DNA of 64,000 nt, taken from NCBI RefSeq assembly GCF_020529025.1, contig NZ_JACNMM010000002.1:737012-801011 (forward strand), given 5' to 3'. The translations under genes and the position numbers were made by a program. The notes below the pieces were generated by a model, which worked only from the letters and a program-made list of their open reading frames with translations, ran no database searches and was not told the origin of the DNA. The DNA comes from Oceaniglobus trochenteri. Lineage in GTDB: Bacteria > Pseudomonadota > Alphaproteobacteria > Rhodobacterales > Rhodobacteraceae. Below, piece after piece: positions 27,994-36,262 of the stretch (position 1 is its first letter; the number at the start of each line of letters is the position of its first letter).

Positions 27994-29078
27994 CCCTGCT
28001 GGTCCCTGAACCCTGCTATGGCATGGACGACACGGCGGCAGGATGCCTCGTCTCCGACGGTGATCCGCAGGCAGTTGGGCAACTTGTAGCCCGCCACCCG
28101 CCGCACAAGGAGCCCTTCCGAACGCAGGTGCGCCTCGCAGGCGTCGGCCTCGTCCGGGTCGTGGAACCGGGCCAGGATGAAATTGGCGCAAGAGGTATCG
28201 CTGGGCACGCCCAGTTCGGCCAGGGCCTTGGCCAGCCAGGTGCGCATCCGGGCATTCTCGGCACGGCATTTCTCGACGTAGTCGCCATCGCGCAGGGCGG
28301 CCTCGGCGGCGGCCATCTGAAGTTCCGACAGGTTGAACGGCCCGCGCACCCGGTTCAGTGCGTCGATCACATGGGCCGGGCCATAGCCCCAGCCGATGCG
28401 CAAGCCGCCAAGGCCATAGAGCTTGGAGAAGGTGCGCGTCATGAACACGTTCTCGCGCTTGTCCACCAGCTTGGCGCCGCCATCGAAATCGTCGACATAT
28501 TCCGCATAGGCGCCGTCCAGCACCAGCAGGACATGTTCGGGAAGATCGGCCGCCAGGCGGGCAACCTCGTTGTTGCCGATCATCGTGCCGGTCGGGTTGC
28601 CCGGATTGGTGACGAAGACCAGACGGGTGCGGAAATTCACCGCCTCGAGAATCGCGTCGACATCGACCTTGCGCTCATGTTCCTGCACCTCGATCGGGGC
28701 CGAACCGGCGGCCAGCGCCGAAATCCGGTACATCGAGAAACCGTGTTCGGTGTGAATCACCTCGGTCCCCGGGCCGCCGTAGGCCTGGCAAAGGAAGGTG
28801 ATGATCTCATCGCTGCCGTTGCCGCAGATCACCCGCGCCGGATCAAGCCCGTGAACCTCGCCGATGGCATTGCGCAGCGCGGTGTGGTCGGTCGACGGAT
28901 AGCGGTGAAGCTGGTGCACCGACTTGCGGATCGCCTCTTTCGCCGCTTCGGAGGGCCCGAACGGATTTTCGTTACTGCTCAGCTTTACCACGTCGCGGGC
29001 GCCCGGAATCTTGCTTTCGCCCCCAACGTAGGGGCGGATTTCCAGAACACCCGGCTTTGGCTGAATGGCGTGTGACAT
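27990..29078 (-). CDS. hisC: Histidinol-phosphate aminotransferase
   Basis: 362 residues, a fold-type I PLP enzyme. [11 protein letters not shown] near the N-terminus, [22 protein letters not shown] and the Schiff-base motif [15 protein letters not shown] with Lys219 are all present. It transfers an amino group from glutamate to imidazole-acetol phosphate and in this genomic pairing may also act on prephenate for tyrosine and phenylalanine synthesis (inference from coupling to tyrC). AAGGGG lies before the ATG at 29078. It is the first gene of the three-gene unit. Confidence 0.95.
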   Translation of the reverse strand: MSHAIQPKPGVLEIRPYVGGESKIPGARDVVKLSSNENPFGPSEAAKEAIRKSVHQLHRYPSTDHTALRNAIGEVHGLDPARVICGNGSDEIITFLCQAYGGPGTEVIHTEHGFSMYRISALAAGSAPIEVQEHERKVDVDAILEAVNFRTRLVFVTNPGNPTGTMIGNNEVARLAADLPEHVLLVLDGAYAEYVDDFDGGAKLVDKRENVFMTRTFSKLYGLGGLRIGWGYGPAHVIDALNRVRGPFNLSELQMAAAEAALRDGDYVEKCRAENARMRTWLAKALAELGVPSDTSCANFILARFHDPDEADACEAHLRSEGLLVRRVAGYKLPNCLRITVGDEASCRRVVHAIAGFRDQQG

Positions 29079-29221
29079 GGTGCAATCCCCTTTGGCCGGG
29101 TTCTAGCGGTGGGGGGGGAACAAAACCAGAAGCGGCAGCAAGCAACCGACGGCCCGTGCATTTTTTTCCGCAGTTGCGGTTTTCTGGTCACGCGGCCACG
29201 CGGGGGGCCAGCCGGGGCAAC

Positions 29222-29254
29222 GAAAAAGGCCGCCGCGGTGTCCCGCGGCGGCCC
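29222..29254 (-). terminator. Rho-independent terminator of rpsD
   Basis: The 11-bp stem GGCCGCCGCGG (29228-29238) / CCGCGGCGGCC (29243-29253) is followed on the minus strand by TTTTTCG, 22 bases after the rpsD stop. Confidence 0.88.
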
Positions 29255-29275
29255 CGAAATCGGTATCGGCCCAGA

Positions 29276-29896
29276 TCAGTTCTGAGCGTAGTATTCGATG
29301 ACCAGGTTCGGCTCCATCTGCACGGCGTAGGGCACATCGCCCAGGCCGGGGGTGCGCACGAAGGTGGCGGTCATCTTCTGGTGGTCGGCCTCGACGTAGT
29401 CGGGCACGTCACGCTCGGCCAGGCCGACAGCTTCCAGAACGACGGCAAGCTGGCGCGACTTTTCGCGCACGGCGATCACGTCACCCTCTTTCACACGGTA
29501 GGAGGGGATGTTCACGCGCTGGCCGTTCACGGTGACATGGCCGTGGTTCACGAACTGGCGGGCGGCAAAGATGGTGGCGACGAACTTGGCACGGTAGACC
29601 ACGGCGTCCAGGCGGCGCTCCAGCAGGCCGATCAGGTGCTCACCGGTGTCGCCTTTCAGGCGCTCGGCCTCGGTGAAGATGCGGCGGAACTGCTTTTCGG
29701 TCAGGTCGCCGTAATAGCCCTTCAGTTTCTGCTTGGCGCGCAGCTGCAGGCCGAAGTCCGAAACCTTGCCCTTGCGGCGCTGGCCGTGCTGGCCGGGGCC
29801 ATATTCGCGGCGGTTCACCGGCGACTTGGGGCGGCCCCAGATGTTTTCGCCCATGCGGCGGTCGATCTTGTACTTGGCAGAGGTGCGTTTGGTCAC
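29276..29896 (-). CDS. rpsD: 30S ribosomal protein S4
   Basis: 206 residues. Start [20 protein letters not shown], central [19 protein letters not shown] and the S4 RNA-binding domain [19 protein letters not shown] are diagnostic. S4 nucleates 30S assembly on the 16S 5' domain. The gene stands alone with its own terminator; GGAGATCAGACG precedes the ATG. It lacks the N-terminal zinc cysteines (C- form). Confidence 0.97.
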   Translation of the reverse strand: MTKRTSAKYKIDRRMGENIWGRPKSPVNRREYGPGQHGQRRKGKVSDFGLQLRAKQKLKGYYGDLTEKQFRRIFTEAERLKGDTGEHLIGLLERRLDAVVYRAKFVATIFAARQFVNHGHVTVNGQRVNIPSYRVKEGDVIAVREKSRQLAVVLEAVGLAERDVPDYVEADHQKMTATFVRTPGLGDVPYAVQMEPNLVIEYYAQN

Positions 29897-30002
29897 CGTC
29901 TGATCTCCTTCTTAGCGGCCCGGAACGGGCGGGAAGGGCGTTGTCCTTTGGGGTTTCCCCGACAGGCATCCCCTTGCGGGGGCCACCAACACCAATGAAA
30001 CA

Positions 30003-30022
30003 CGCCCCGACGGATCGGGGCG
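30003..30022 (-). terminator. Stem-loop after the Hint-domain gene
   Basis: The perfect 8-bp stem CGCCCCGA / TCGGGGCG with loop CGGA lies 33 bases downstream of the Hint gene stop (minus strand) and is followed by GTGTTTCATT, a weak U-tract. It separates that gene from rpsD. Confidence 0.6.
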
Positions 30023-30054
30023 CTGGCGGGGTCATACGCCTTTGCGGGGCAGTG

Positions 30055-31143
30055 TCAAGAGGCGAGGTGCGCAAGACCGCGCCGCGCCCTGCCCCGCGCC
30101 TCGTGCAGCATGATCGCCGCCTCGGCCGTGGTCAGCATGCGCCGCGCCGGGGCGCCAAAGCTGAGCGGATCGTCGATCAGGGCCGGATCGCTTTGAAACA
30201 GGGCGGCGCGCTGGTCTGCCTCGATCGTGTCCAGCGGCGCATGGGCCGGGTGGAAACTCTCGCTCGCCACCCCGTTGGCCCAGACGACGTGATGTTCGGG
30301 CAGCATGATGTGGTGATAGACCACCTCGCGCGCGCCGTGATCCAGGGTCACGGTGCGGTCGTTCACCATGTCCGTCGCCGCCACAAGCACTTCGGGCGTG
30401 TTGAACAGCGCCTGCGCCGTTTGGTCCCGCACCAGGATGCGATGCTGTGGCGACACGATCAGGTCGGGCGTCGGACGTTCAAGGCCCAGCGCGCCGGTAC
30501 GTATGCGGATCGGGCGCAGTTCGGGCATCGCCAGAAGCCGCGCACCCGAGATCCGGCGATGGCCGACCCAGCGCACCGGTTGCGCCCCGCCGTCGCGGGT
30601 TTCCACCCGGTCGCCGGGCGCCAGCGTCTCGACGGCGCGGGGGCCGTCTGGGGTGCGCAGGAAGGTGCCCTCGGCAAAGCAGATCACGCCGGGCTGGGCA
30701 TCATCCGTCTGCGGCGCGCCGTCTTCAAGGTTGTGAGTGATCCACATCTCCCGGTCGCGTGGCGGCATCCGTTCGGGGAACATAAGCAGCGGACGGGCAA
30801 GTTGCCCGGTGGCGATCATCGTCACCGGGTACGAGCGCAGGCCATCGGTCACCACGAAACAGCGGTCGAACAGCGGTTCGTCCCAATCGGGAAAGTCGCT
30901 GAGCGGAGTCGCGTAGGACCCGCCCACGAGGCGGCGCACGATACGCCCGGCGCGTCTGCGCAGTTCGTCTTCGCCTTCCGGACCGCCAAGTACCAGAACA
31001 TCGTTGGGGCCGTCCACGCGAACCGGCGTGCCGTGCCAACGCCAGGTGGCGCCAACCTCAAGCGACGACACGGGTGCCGCCGCCAACCCGTCAATTTCTG
31101 TCTGCGACCAGGAAACGACGAAGGTGCCTCGAAAGCCCGTCAT
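30055..31143 (-). CDS. Hint-domain (Hint_2) protein
   Basis: 362 residues. The first 150 form an unrecognised domain. A Hint (hedgehog/intein) module starts at Cys155 in PGVICFAEGTFLRTPDGPRA followed by VETLAPGDRVETRDGG and ends near LPEHHVVWANGVASESF. It has the Cys nucleophile and an HRILV block (SPQHRILVRDQTAQALF) as in Hint_2 proteins common in Rhodobacteraceae. Such modules can self-cleave; whether this one does is not known, and residues 290-362 would be the released tail. The ATG at 31143 has CAGGACAGG before it. An AT-rich stretch at 31160-31185 suggests its own promoter, so it may not belong to the subtilase operon. Confidence 0.85.
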   Translation of the reverse strand: MTGFRGTFVVSWSQTEIDGLAAAPVSSLEVGATWRWHGTPVRVDGPNDVLVLGGPEGEDELRRRAGRIVRRLVGGSYATPLSDFPDWDEPLFDRCFVVTDGLRSYPVTMIATGQLARPLLMFPERMPPRDREMWITHNLEDGAPQTDDAQPGVICFAEGTFLRTPDGPRAVETLAPGDRVETRDGGAQPVRWVGHRRISGARLLAMPELRPIRIRTGALGLERPTPDLIVSPQHRILVRDQTAQALFNTPEVLVAATDMVNDRTVTLDHGAREVVYHHIMLPEHHVVWANGVASESFHPAHAPLDTIEADQRAALFQSDPALIDDPLSFGAPARRMLTTAEAAIMLHEARGRARRGLAHLAS

Positions 31144-31311
31144 CCTGTCCTGAACCTGCTCTACGTCTTTTTATTGGGATCGAATCTAACGCGAACAGGC
31201 CGCTTTACCTAGAAATTTGGCAGCAGTCGGCGGAGGGGTGCCGACGGTCCGTTGCATGGACCCCACACTCGCCGCAACCGCAGGATGATCGCCCCAGGGC
31301 AGGCACCCGTT

Positions 31312-32805
31312 TCACGCAGATGCGACACTGTTCAGGCTTTCCCAGGTCAGCATCGGCAGCCCCCTGGCGCCGTCATAGGGCTGCCCCCCGGTCAGCGCCG
31401 CCTTGATGGCCGAGGGGGGCGTTGCCCTGTCCAGCCGCCCGGCCGAGAAGCCGAGGCTGATCAGACCCGCGGCAACTGCCGTGGCCGCCGAGGTGCCGCT
31501 GAATTCGCAAAAGAAGCTGGCGAACTCGAAGGCGACGGGGGCGCCACCGGGGCCGGGCGTGTCGCGCCAGACCTGCCCGAACGCGCTGCTGGAATAGCCG
31601 GGGCGCCCGGCCACGTCGGTCGTGATCAGGGTCTCGACCGCGACCGGGCTGGCGCCCTTCCGGTCGAACAGGGCCTTCTGGTCGGCGTTGTCGATCTCGG
31701 CGAAGGGATCAAGCCGGAAGTCGGCGGCATCCATGGCCGGGGCATCGCCGGACAGAGCGAACAGCGTCACGGCCTGGCCCTCGCCCTCCCCCGCCGAATA
31801 CGAGGCGCGCAGCCCGTCCGAGGTGCAGGCGCCCACGGCCATGATGCCGTTGTCGGGGGCGGCCAGGTTGGCGGGATAGGCGATCAGCCCGTCCCCGGCA
31901 TTACCCGCCGCGCAAAGCAGCAGGCGACGCGACGACAGATCGATGAAGGCCGCATCCAGGGCATCCCAGGCGGCCAGCGTGGCCGCGTCCGACGGCACCG
32001 CCTCGGCGCCCGTGGCGGTCTGGCCCACCGGCACCATGCCCGTATCGGGCGGCGTGGCAGGCACCAGCCCGACACCGGCGCGGGTGGGGTCAGGCAGGGC
32101 GCTGGCCAGAACCACCAGATCGGCGGCGATCAAGTCGGCATAGGCAAGGGCCGCGGTCATCTGATCGGCGTTCGGCATCGCACTTGTGGAAATCGGCACG
32201 ATCTCGCAGAACGGATCAATCCCGGCATAGGGCAGCGCGACCTCGCTCTCGCCGGCGTCGCGGGGCTGTGGTGACAAGCGGGCGGGCCGGTGAAGGTAGA
32301 CGCCCGAAGCCGGCCGCGCCCCGATCAGACCCGCCATCGAGGTGCCATGGCCGCTGAAGGCCCCGGCCGCCGCGGCGCGCGCGCCCTCTTGCGTGGCATG
32401 GGCCTGGCCAAGGTCGCGAAGAAACCTGTCGCGCGTGCCATCGCCCGACCCCGCCGCGGCCCCCGCATCGGCGATCACCCCGGCGCGGGCCTGTGCCTCG
32501 GCGCCCGAAAGATCGCAGCGCGGAATGGTGAAAACCCCCAGGTCACGCGCGGCAAAGTCGATCGCCAGCCCCCGGTTGACCGCCGGGGCCAGGCAGGGAT
32601 GCGTCATGTCGACCGAGGTATCGATCAGCGCCACGCGCGTCTTGCGGTTGCCGCTGGCCACCTTGCCCCAGGCATCGGGGCTGGAAAACCGGGTAAGATC
32701 GGTGACGACGCCCAGCCGTTCCAGATGCCAGAGCGCGTGATAGGTCGGATAGCTGCCGGCGTGACGCGGTTCGCTGTCGGCGGGGCTTTTGATGGTGAAT
32801 GCCAT
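31312..32805 (-). CDS. Subtilisin-like serine peptidase (S8/S53), no signal peptide
   Basis: 497 residues. The catalytic triad is visible: Asp62 in VALIDTSVDMTHP, His153 in SGHGTSMAGLIG, Ser439 in EFSGTSAATAVAAG, with oxyanion Asn302 in CAAGNAGDG. There is no signal peptide and no I9-type propeptide. About 50 N-terminal residues precede the catalytic core, and a 90-residue insert separates Asp from His. It is therefore probably cytoplasmic or exported by a non-Sec route. The start codon lies four bases after the haloperoxidase-like gene, so the two are cotranscribed. Substrate unknown; cleavage of a co-encoded protein is one possibility (inference). Confidence 0.9.
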   Translation of the reverse strand: MAFTIKSPADSEPRHAGSYPTYHALWHLERLGVVTDLTRFSSPDAWGKVASGNRKTRVALIDTSVDMTHPCLAPAVNRGLAIDFAARDLGVFTIPRCDLSGAEAQARAGVIADAGAAAGSGDGTRDRFLRDLGQAHATQEGARAAAAGAFSGHGTSMAGLIGARPASGVYLHRPARLSPQPRDAGESEVALPYAGIDPFCEIVPISTSAMPNADQMTAALAYADLIAADLVVLASALPDPTRAGVGLVPATPPDTGMVPVGQTATGAEAVPSDAATLAAWDALDAAFIDLSSRRLLLCAAGNAGDGLIAYPANLAAPDNGIMAVGACTSDGLRASYSAGEGEGQAVTLFALSGDAPAMDAADFRLDPFAEIDNADQKALFDRKGASPVAVETLITTDVAGRPGYSSSAFGQVWRDTPGPGGAPVAFEFASFFCEFSGTSAATAVAAGLISLGFSAGRLDRATPPSAIKAALTGGQPYDGARGLPMLTWESLNSVASA

Positions 32806-32809
32806 GACC

Positions 32810-33811
32810 TTACCCCCTCCACTCTTCGGATGTGCGGATCATCTGATCCTCGACCACCCGCTCCAGCACCGGCAGGAACAGTTGCGCCAGGTGAAACCCG
32901 GCCTGGGTGTCTGCGCGGAAATGCACGCCGGCCCATTCGCGGTTGTGCGCAATCCGCATGGCGCGGCGGAACAGTTCGGGGTTGCCCGGATGCTCGGGCA
33001 CGGCGCGGGCGAAAATCTGCGCGATGGCCATGGATTGAAACGCGTGATTGCTGGGATAGGAATAATGCGCGGGGTTGGGAATGAAGGGGCGCAGGCAGGG
33101 TTCCAGCATGTTGGGCCGGATCGCGCGCCACCGGTCCTTGTAACGCATGCCCACCTCTTCGCAGATCTGCGCGACCACCACCATCAAGCGCATGGTTTCG
33201 TCGAACCCGCTGGCGCCGTTGATGCCCAGCGGGGTGAGATAACCGGAAAGCTCCAGGTCGCGTTCATTCAGGATCTCTTCGCGGCGCCCCTCTTCGGCCG
33301 GGGATTGCAGCCGGGCCTGAAGATCCAGCAGCACGGGGATTTCGGCACGCAGCGCGTTGCGCGTGGGGGGCGGAGACACCGGAAGGTTCACCCAGTCGGC
33401 CCGCAGGTCGTGCAGCTTCTCGCGCTCTTCCCAGGGGGCGAGGATGACGAAATCGACGCCGTCACCGGCATCGCCCCGGTTGCCGCGATTGCCACGGTTT
33501 CCGCGGTTCCCACGATTGCCCCTGTTCCCGCGATTGCCCCGGTTGCCGCGATTCCCACGGTTGCCGCGGTTCCCCCGGTTGCCACGGTTCAGCACCCCCT
33601 GGAACGACAGCCCCGAAGCCGCCGCCGCGACCGAAAGCGCCGAGACCGAGGCCATCATCTGGGCCCCTGCGCCGGTCGGGCTCCAGCCCTGCTGGCTGGG
33701 GTGCAGGGCCACGTCGCCTTCCCCCGGTGTGGGTCTCAGCTCGATCGTGTCGGCCCGCACGCTCAGCGCCCAATCCTGAAGAATCGAAAGATCGAATCCA
33801 CCCTCACCCAT
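32810..33811 (-). CDS. Vanadium haloperoxidase / PAP2-like protein with Asn-Arg-Gly repeats
   Basis: 333 residues, no signal peptide. Residues 1-74 are unrecognised, 75-113 are 13 perfect Asn-Arg-Gly triplets, and the C-terminal half matches the PAP2/haloperoxidase active site. That site comprises KDRWRAIRP (K225, R232-P233; KxxxxxxRP), YPSNHA (253-256, the PSGH position with Asn for Gly; His256) and NREWAGVHFRADTQAG (R291, H297, D301; RxxxxxHxxxD). All phosphate/vanadate ligands are kept, so it may be a phosphatase or a haloperoxidase; I cannot tell which. It lies between the SARP-like regulator (29 bases upstream) and the subtilase (4 bases downstream) in one apparent operon. Confidence 0.87.
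   Translation of the reverse strand: MGEGGFDLSILQDWALSVRADTIELRPTPGEGDVALHPSQQGWSPTGAGAQMMASVSALSVAAAASGLSFQGVLNRGNRGNRGNRGNRGNRGNRGNRGNRGNRGNRGNRGNRGDAGDGVDFVILAPWEEREKLHDLRADWVNLPVSPPPTRNALRAEIPVLLDLQARLQSPAEEGRREEILNERDLELSGYLTPLGINGASGFDETMRLMVVVAQICEEVGMRYKDRWRAIRPNMLEPCLRPFIPNPAHYSYPSNHAFQSMAIAQIFARAVPEHPGNPELFRRAMRIAHNREWAGVHFRADTQAGFHLAQLFLPVLERVVEDQMIRTSEEWRG
33473..33589 (-). repeat. Thirteen 9-bp tandem repeats encoding Asn-Arg-Gly
   Basis: The Asn codon (GTT or ATT on the plus strand) recurs exactly every nine bases from 33479 to 33587, 13 times. Third positions vary (cggttgccg, cgattgcca, cggttccca and so on), so the peptide is conserved while the DNA has drifted. This argues for selection on the Asn-Arg-Gly array rather than recent slippage. 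Confidence 0.92.
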
Positions 33812-33840
33812 CGCTTTTGTCCCTCTTCCTCGGTTCCTGT

Positions 33841-35511
33841 CTATGTCAGCCCCGCCAGGATCAGCCCCCGTTGCAGGGCATCGGCCGGTTCGCGGTCAAC
33901 CATCTTGATCATGCCCTGGGTCATGCGCCGGGCGGTGAATGTCGGGTCGATGCTGAGAATGCGCGCCGCCATCGCCTCGGCCTCGTCCCGGCGGCCCAGA
34001 AGGCCCAGCCCGGCGGTGACATAGCGCAGCGCCGACGAGAATTCGGGTTTGCGGGCCAGGGCGCGGCGGCCATAGGTGATGGCGCTTTGAAAATCGCCCT
34101 CGGCATGGGCGACCATCGACAGCGTGGTGTCATAGGCATAGCGCAACGGGCTGAATCGGCCCAGGGCCACCGCCCGTTCGGCCGCATGGCGCGCCTTGGC
34201 CCTTTCGCCCTGGGTGTGCCAGAACAGCGCCAGGTGATCCCAGGCCAGCGCCTGGGCGGGCGCCACCTCGACCGCGCGGGTCAGCAGGTCGGCGGCCAGT
34301 TCATTGTCGTCGGTCAGGTAGAACAGGGCATAGCCGGCCGTCGTCAGGTAAAGCCCGTTGAAGGCCCCGCGCGACAGCCCTTCGCGGGCCAGGTCGACGG
34401 TATCGTGGTGCACGCCCACCTTCCGCCCCCAGCTTTCGCCCACCCGGAAGGTATCGAGATAGGACAGAAGGCCCAGGTGAACCGGATCACGGGTTTCGCT
34501 CCAGGCGTTGCGCAGCAGGCTGTCGGCAAGATCGAGCGTTGCGGGTGACAGGCTGAACATCATGTTGAGCGACTGATAGGGCGCATGGGGGGCCGTCGCC
34601 GTCGGGTCGGTGGCGGGCAGGATCGAATTGGCCAGCTGTTCGATGGCACGCGAGACGAAATCGGCCATCTGCGGGTGGTGCAGGTTCAGCATCCGGGCGT
34701 CATCGCATTCCAGCCGCTGGTTCCAGAGCGAGCGGCGCGTGGCCGTCTCGATCACCTTCAGCGTCAGATAGGCCCCCTGCCCCGAGGGCCGCACATGCAG
34801 CTGCAGAAGATGCGCCGGGCCATTCCCGGCGGTGTCGGGAAAGCTGCGGCTGTGGCCATCGCGGTGATCGTAGATATCGGTATCGCACAGCACCCGCGCC
34901 TCGGCGCCGATGAAATCCAGCACCTCGTCGCACCGCTGTTCCAGGTCGGAACACAGCCCGTCGCCCACCACCGTCAACAGCCCCAGACCCTTGCGGGCGG
35001 TGACGGGGCGGGGTGACGGGGCGGCAATGACGGCGGGCACCAGATCGACGAAGTCGGCCCAGGCGCTGCGTTCGCCGCGCAGCCAGTCCTCGAAATCCTC
35101 GCGCCCGCCGCCGCCGGCGTCCAGCCCCTCCAGAAGGTCCAGCCCCCGATCCGAGGGCGGCAGGGCGGCGGCACCGCTGCGGTATTGATCGACGTCGATG
35201 GAAAGGCGTGCGCGATCCAGGGTCACGCTGTGGGTGTCGACGCGCAGGATGTCATCGCCCAACGGGGCCAGTTCACGCCGCAGCACCGAAAGCGCGGTGC
35301 GGAACGATCCGGCGGCCTTTTCGGGGCAACGGTCGGCCCAGAGCATTTCCTGAAGGGCAATGCGCGACCGGCTGCCCCTGTCGGACAGGGCAAGCACCGC
35401 GAACATGGCCTTGCGCAGGGAACCTCCGGGCGTGCAATCGCGCCCGTCGGCCGTGCGCACCCGCAGCGGACCGACAAGTTGCACCTGCCCAACGGTTGCG
35501 CGCCGCGGCAT
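33841..35511 (-). CDS. SARP/BTAD-like transcriptional regulator with TPR-like repeats
   Basis: 556 residues from MPRRATVGQVQLVGPLRVRT (ATG at 35511); the frame stays open upstream to 35829 but that part is not protein-like. Residues 8-105 resemble an OmpR/SARP winged helix: FAVLALSDRGSRSRIALQEM then LWADRCPEKAAGSFRTALSV followed by LRRELAPLGDDILRVD. A middle domain (about 150-290) has no clear match. The last 230 residues are helical repeats such as ALAWDHLALFWHTQGERAKA and SAITYGRRALARKPEFSSAL, resembling TPRs. In actinobacteria SARP proteins activate gene clusters; here it is the first gene of the haloperoxidase-subtilase unit and probably controls it (inference). Confidence 0.78.
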   Translation of the reverse strand: MPRRATVGQVQLVGPLRVRTADGRDCTPGGSLRKAMFAVLALSDRGSRSRIALQEMLWADRCPEKAAGSFRTALSVLRRELAPLGDDILRVDTHSVTLDRARLSIDVDQYRSGAAALPPSDRGLDLLEGLDAGGGGREDFEDWLRGERSAWADFVDLVPAVIAAPSPRPVTARKGLGLLTVVGDGLCSDLEQRCDEVLDFIGAEARVLCDTDIYDHRDGHSRSFPDTAGNGPAHLLQLHVRPSGQGAYLTLKVIETATRRSLWNQRLECDDARMLNLHHPQMADFVSRAIEQLANSILPATDPTATAPHAPYQSLNMMFSLSPATLDLADSLLRNAWSETRDPVHLGLLSYLDTFRVGESWGRKVGVHHDTVDLAREGLSRGAFNGLYLTTAGYALFYLTDDNELAADLLTRAVEVAPAQALAWDHLALFWHTQGERAKARHAAERAVALGRFSPLRYAYDTTLSMVAHAEGDFQSAITYGRRALARKPEFSSALRYVTAGLGLLGRRDEAEAMAARILSIDPTFTARRMTQGMIKMVDREPADALQRGLILAGLT

Positions 35512-35772
35512 ATTCTGCGGTTGCGCTGTCAAAACGCCCGTCCCATCCCTGTCTGTCAGGGTCCGCGTTCCGTACAGACCCTTGAAAACCTTAGCAGGAG
35601 TTGAGGTCAGCGCAAGCTGGCAGGGCAGAGGATCAGGGGAACAACCGGCATCCGGCCCGTTAACGAACACTGCGGCAGGGAGTACCTGAGCAGGATACCA
35701 GTTGTTCTGGCCTGCAAGTGCAGTCACCGCGGGCCACTTTGCCCGGGAAAGCAAAGCACGCGCAGTGGGTTG

Positions 35773-35916
35773 GGCCTGCAGCAGGCCTGTGTTGGCTGCC
35801 CGCCCCACCGGGACGGGCAGCCAGAGCACCGGAAACCGGCCTGAAGGCCGTATCGCCCGCGTAATCGGACGTTCCGATCAATCCGTGGGTTCACCTGCCG
35901 GATTGGAACAGGCAGG
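35773..35916. other. Cluster of consecutive and overlapping inverted repeats
   Basis: In order: GGCCTGC-A-GCAGGCC (35773-35787); GGCTGCCCG/CGGGCAGCC (35794-35822, extended by two more pairs after a mismatch); CCGGAAACCGG (35829-35839); GGCCTGAAGGCC (35838-35849); ATCGGACGTTCCGAT (35864-35878); CAATCCG/CGGATTG (35879-35905); and CCTGCC/GGCAGG (35894-35916). The last two overlap and are mutually exclusive. No U-tract follows on either strand. It could be a structured leader RNA, a small RNA or a protein-binding array. Confidence 0.5.
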
Positions 35917-36199
35917 CCACCCTCAGGACAAATGCGAGACCGCCAAGCAGCAAGCCCCACAGGGAAACCGAAGACCCGAGAGGAAAGCAGATGACGGATG
36001 CGGCGACTATTGGTTTTGGAACGGGCCGCCGCGGTCATCGTTGTTCTTTCCAAGTTACGAACCTTCGATGACACCACCCTGCACGGCCCCCGTTAACGAT
36101 TCGTCAGCAAGTGTTGACGAATCTGCTGAATGCCGGGGCATCTTCGCGCAAGTAATGGTAAAGGCTCATTTTATTTTTTACACTCGATGTCCCCGGAAG

Positions 36200-36239
36200 C
36201 AAAATGGCGCCACCCCTATCGGGATGGCGCCGTCATTTT
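36200..36239 (-). terminator. Terminator of the bzt operon
   Basis: The stem GGCGCCACCC (36207-36216) / GGGATGGCGCC (36221-36231, one bulged A) is followed on the minus strand by ATTTTGC. It lies 24 bases beyond the bztD stop. Confidence 0.75.
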
Positions 36240-36262
36240 CACCGCCGGACCCGGCGTGTCGC

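Larger units (their letters stand above)
35512..36262. other. 750-bp non-coding region upstream of the SARP-like gene
   Basis: No convincing long gene. It contains a cluster of inverted repeats (35773-35916, separate entry), the words GTTAACGA at 35659 and 36091, an inverted repeat GATTCGTCA/TGACGAATC at 36098-36123, a possible 26-codon ORF at 35991-36071 (ATG preceded by GAGAGGAAAGCAG), an AT-rich stretch at 36165-36182, and the bzt terminator at its right end. The promoter of the SARP-like gene must be here. Confidence 0.5.

Noticed and set aside
33473..33589. CRISPR array or minisatellite
   Set aside because: Units are 9 bp without spacers, in frame, and encode a constant Asn-Arg-Gly peptide.
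35512..35829. 106-residue N-terminal extension of the SARP-like protein
   Set aside because: The open frame upstream of 35511 has no protein-like pattern and covers the inverted-repeat region; the winged-helix domain begins right after the ATG at 35511.
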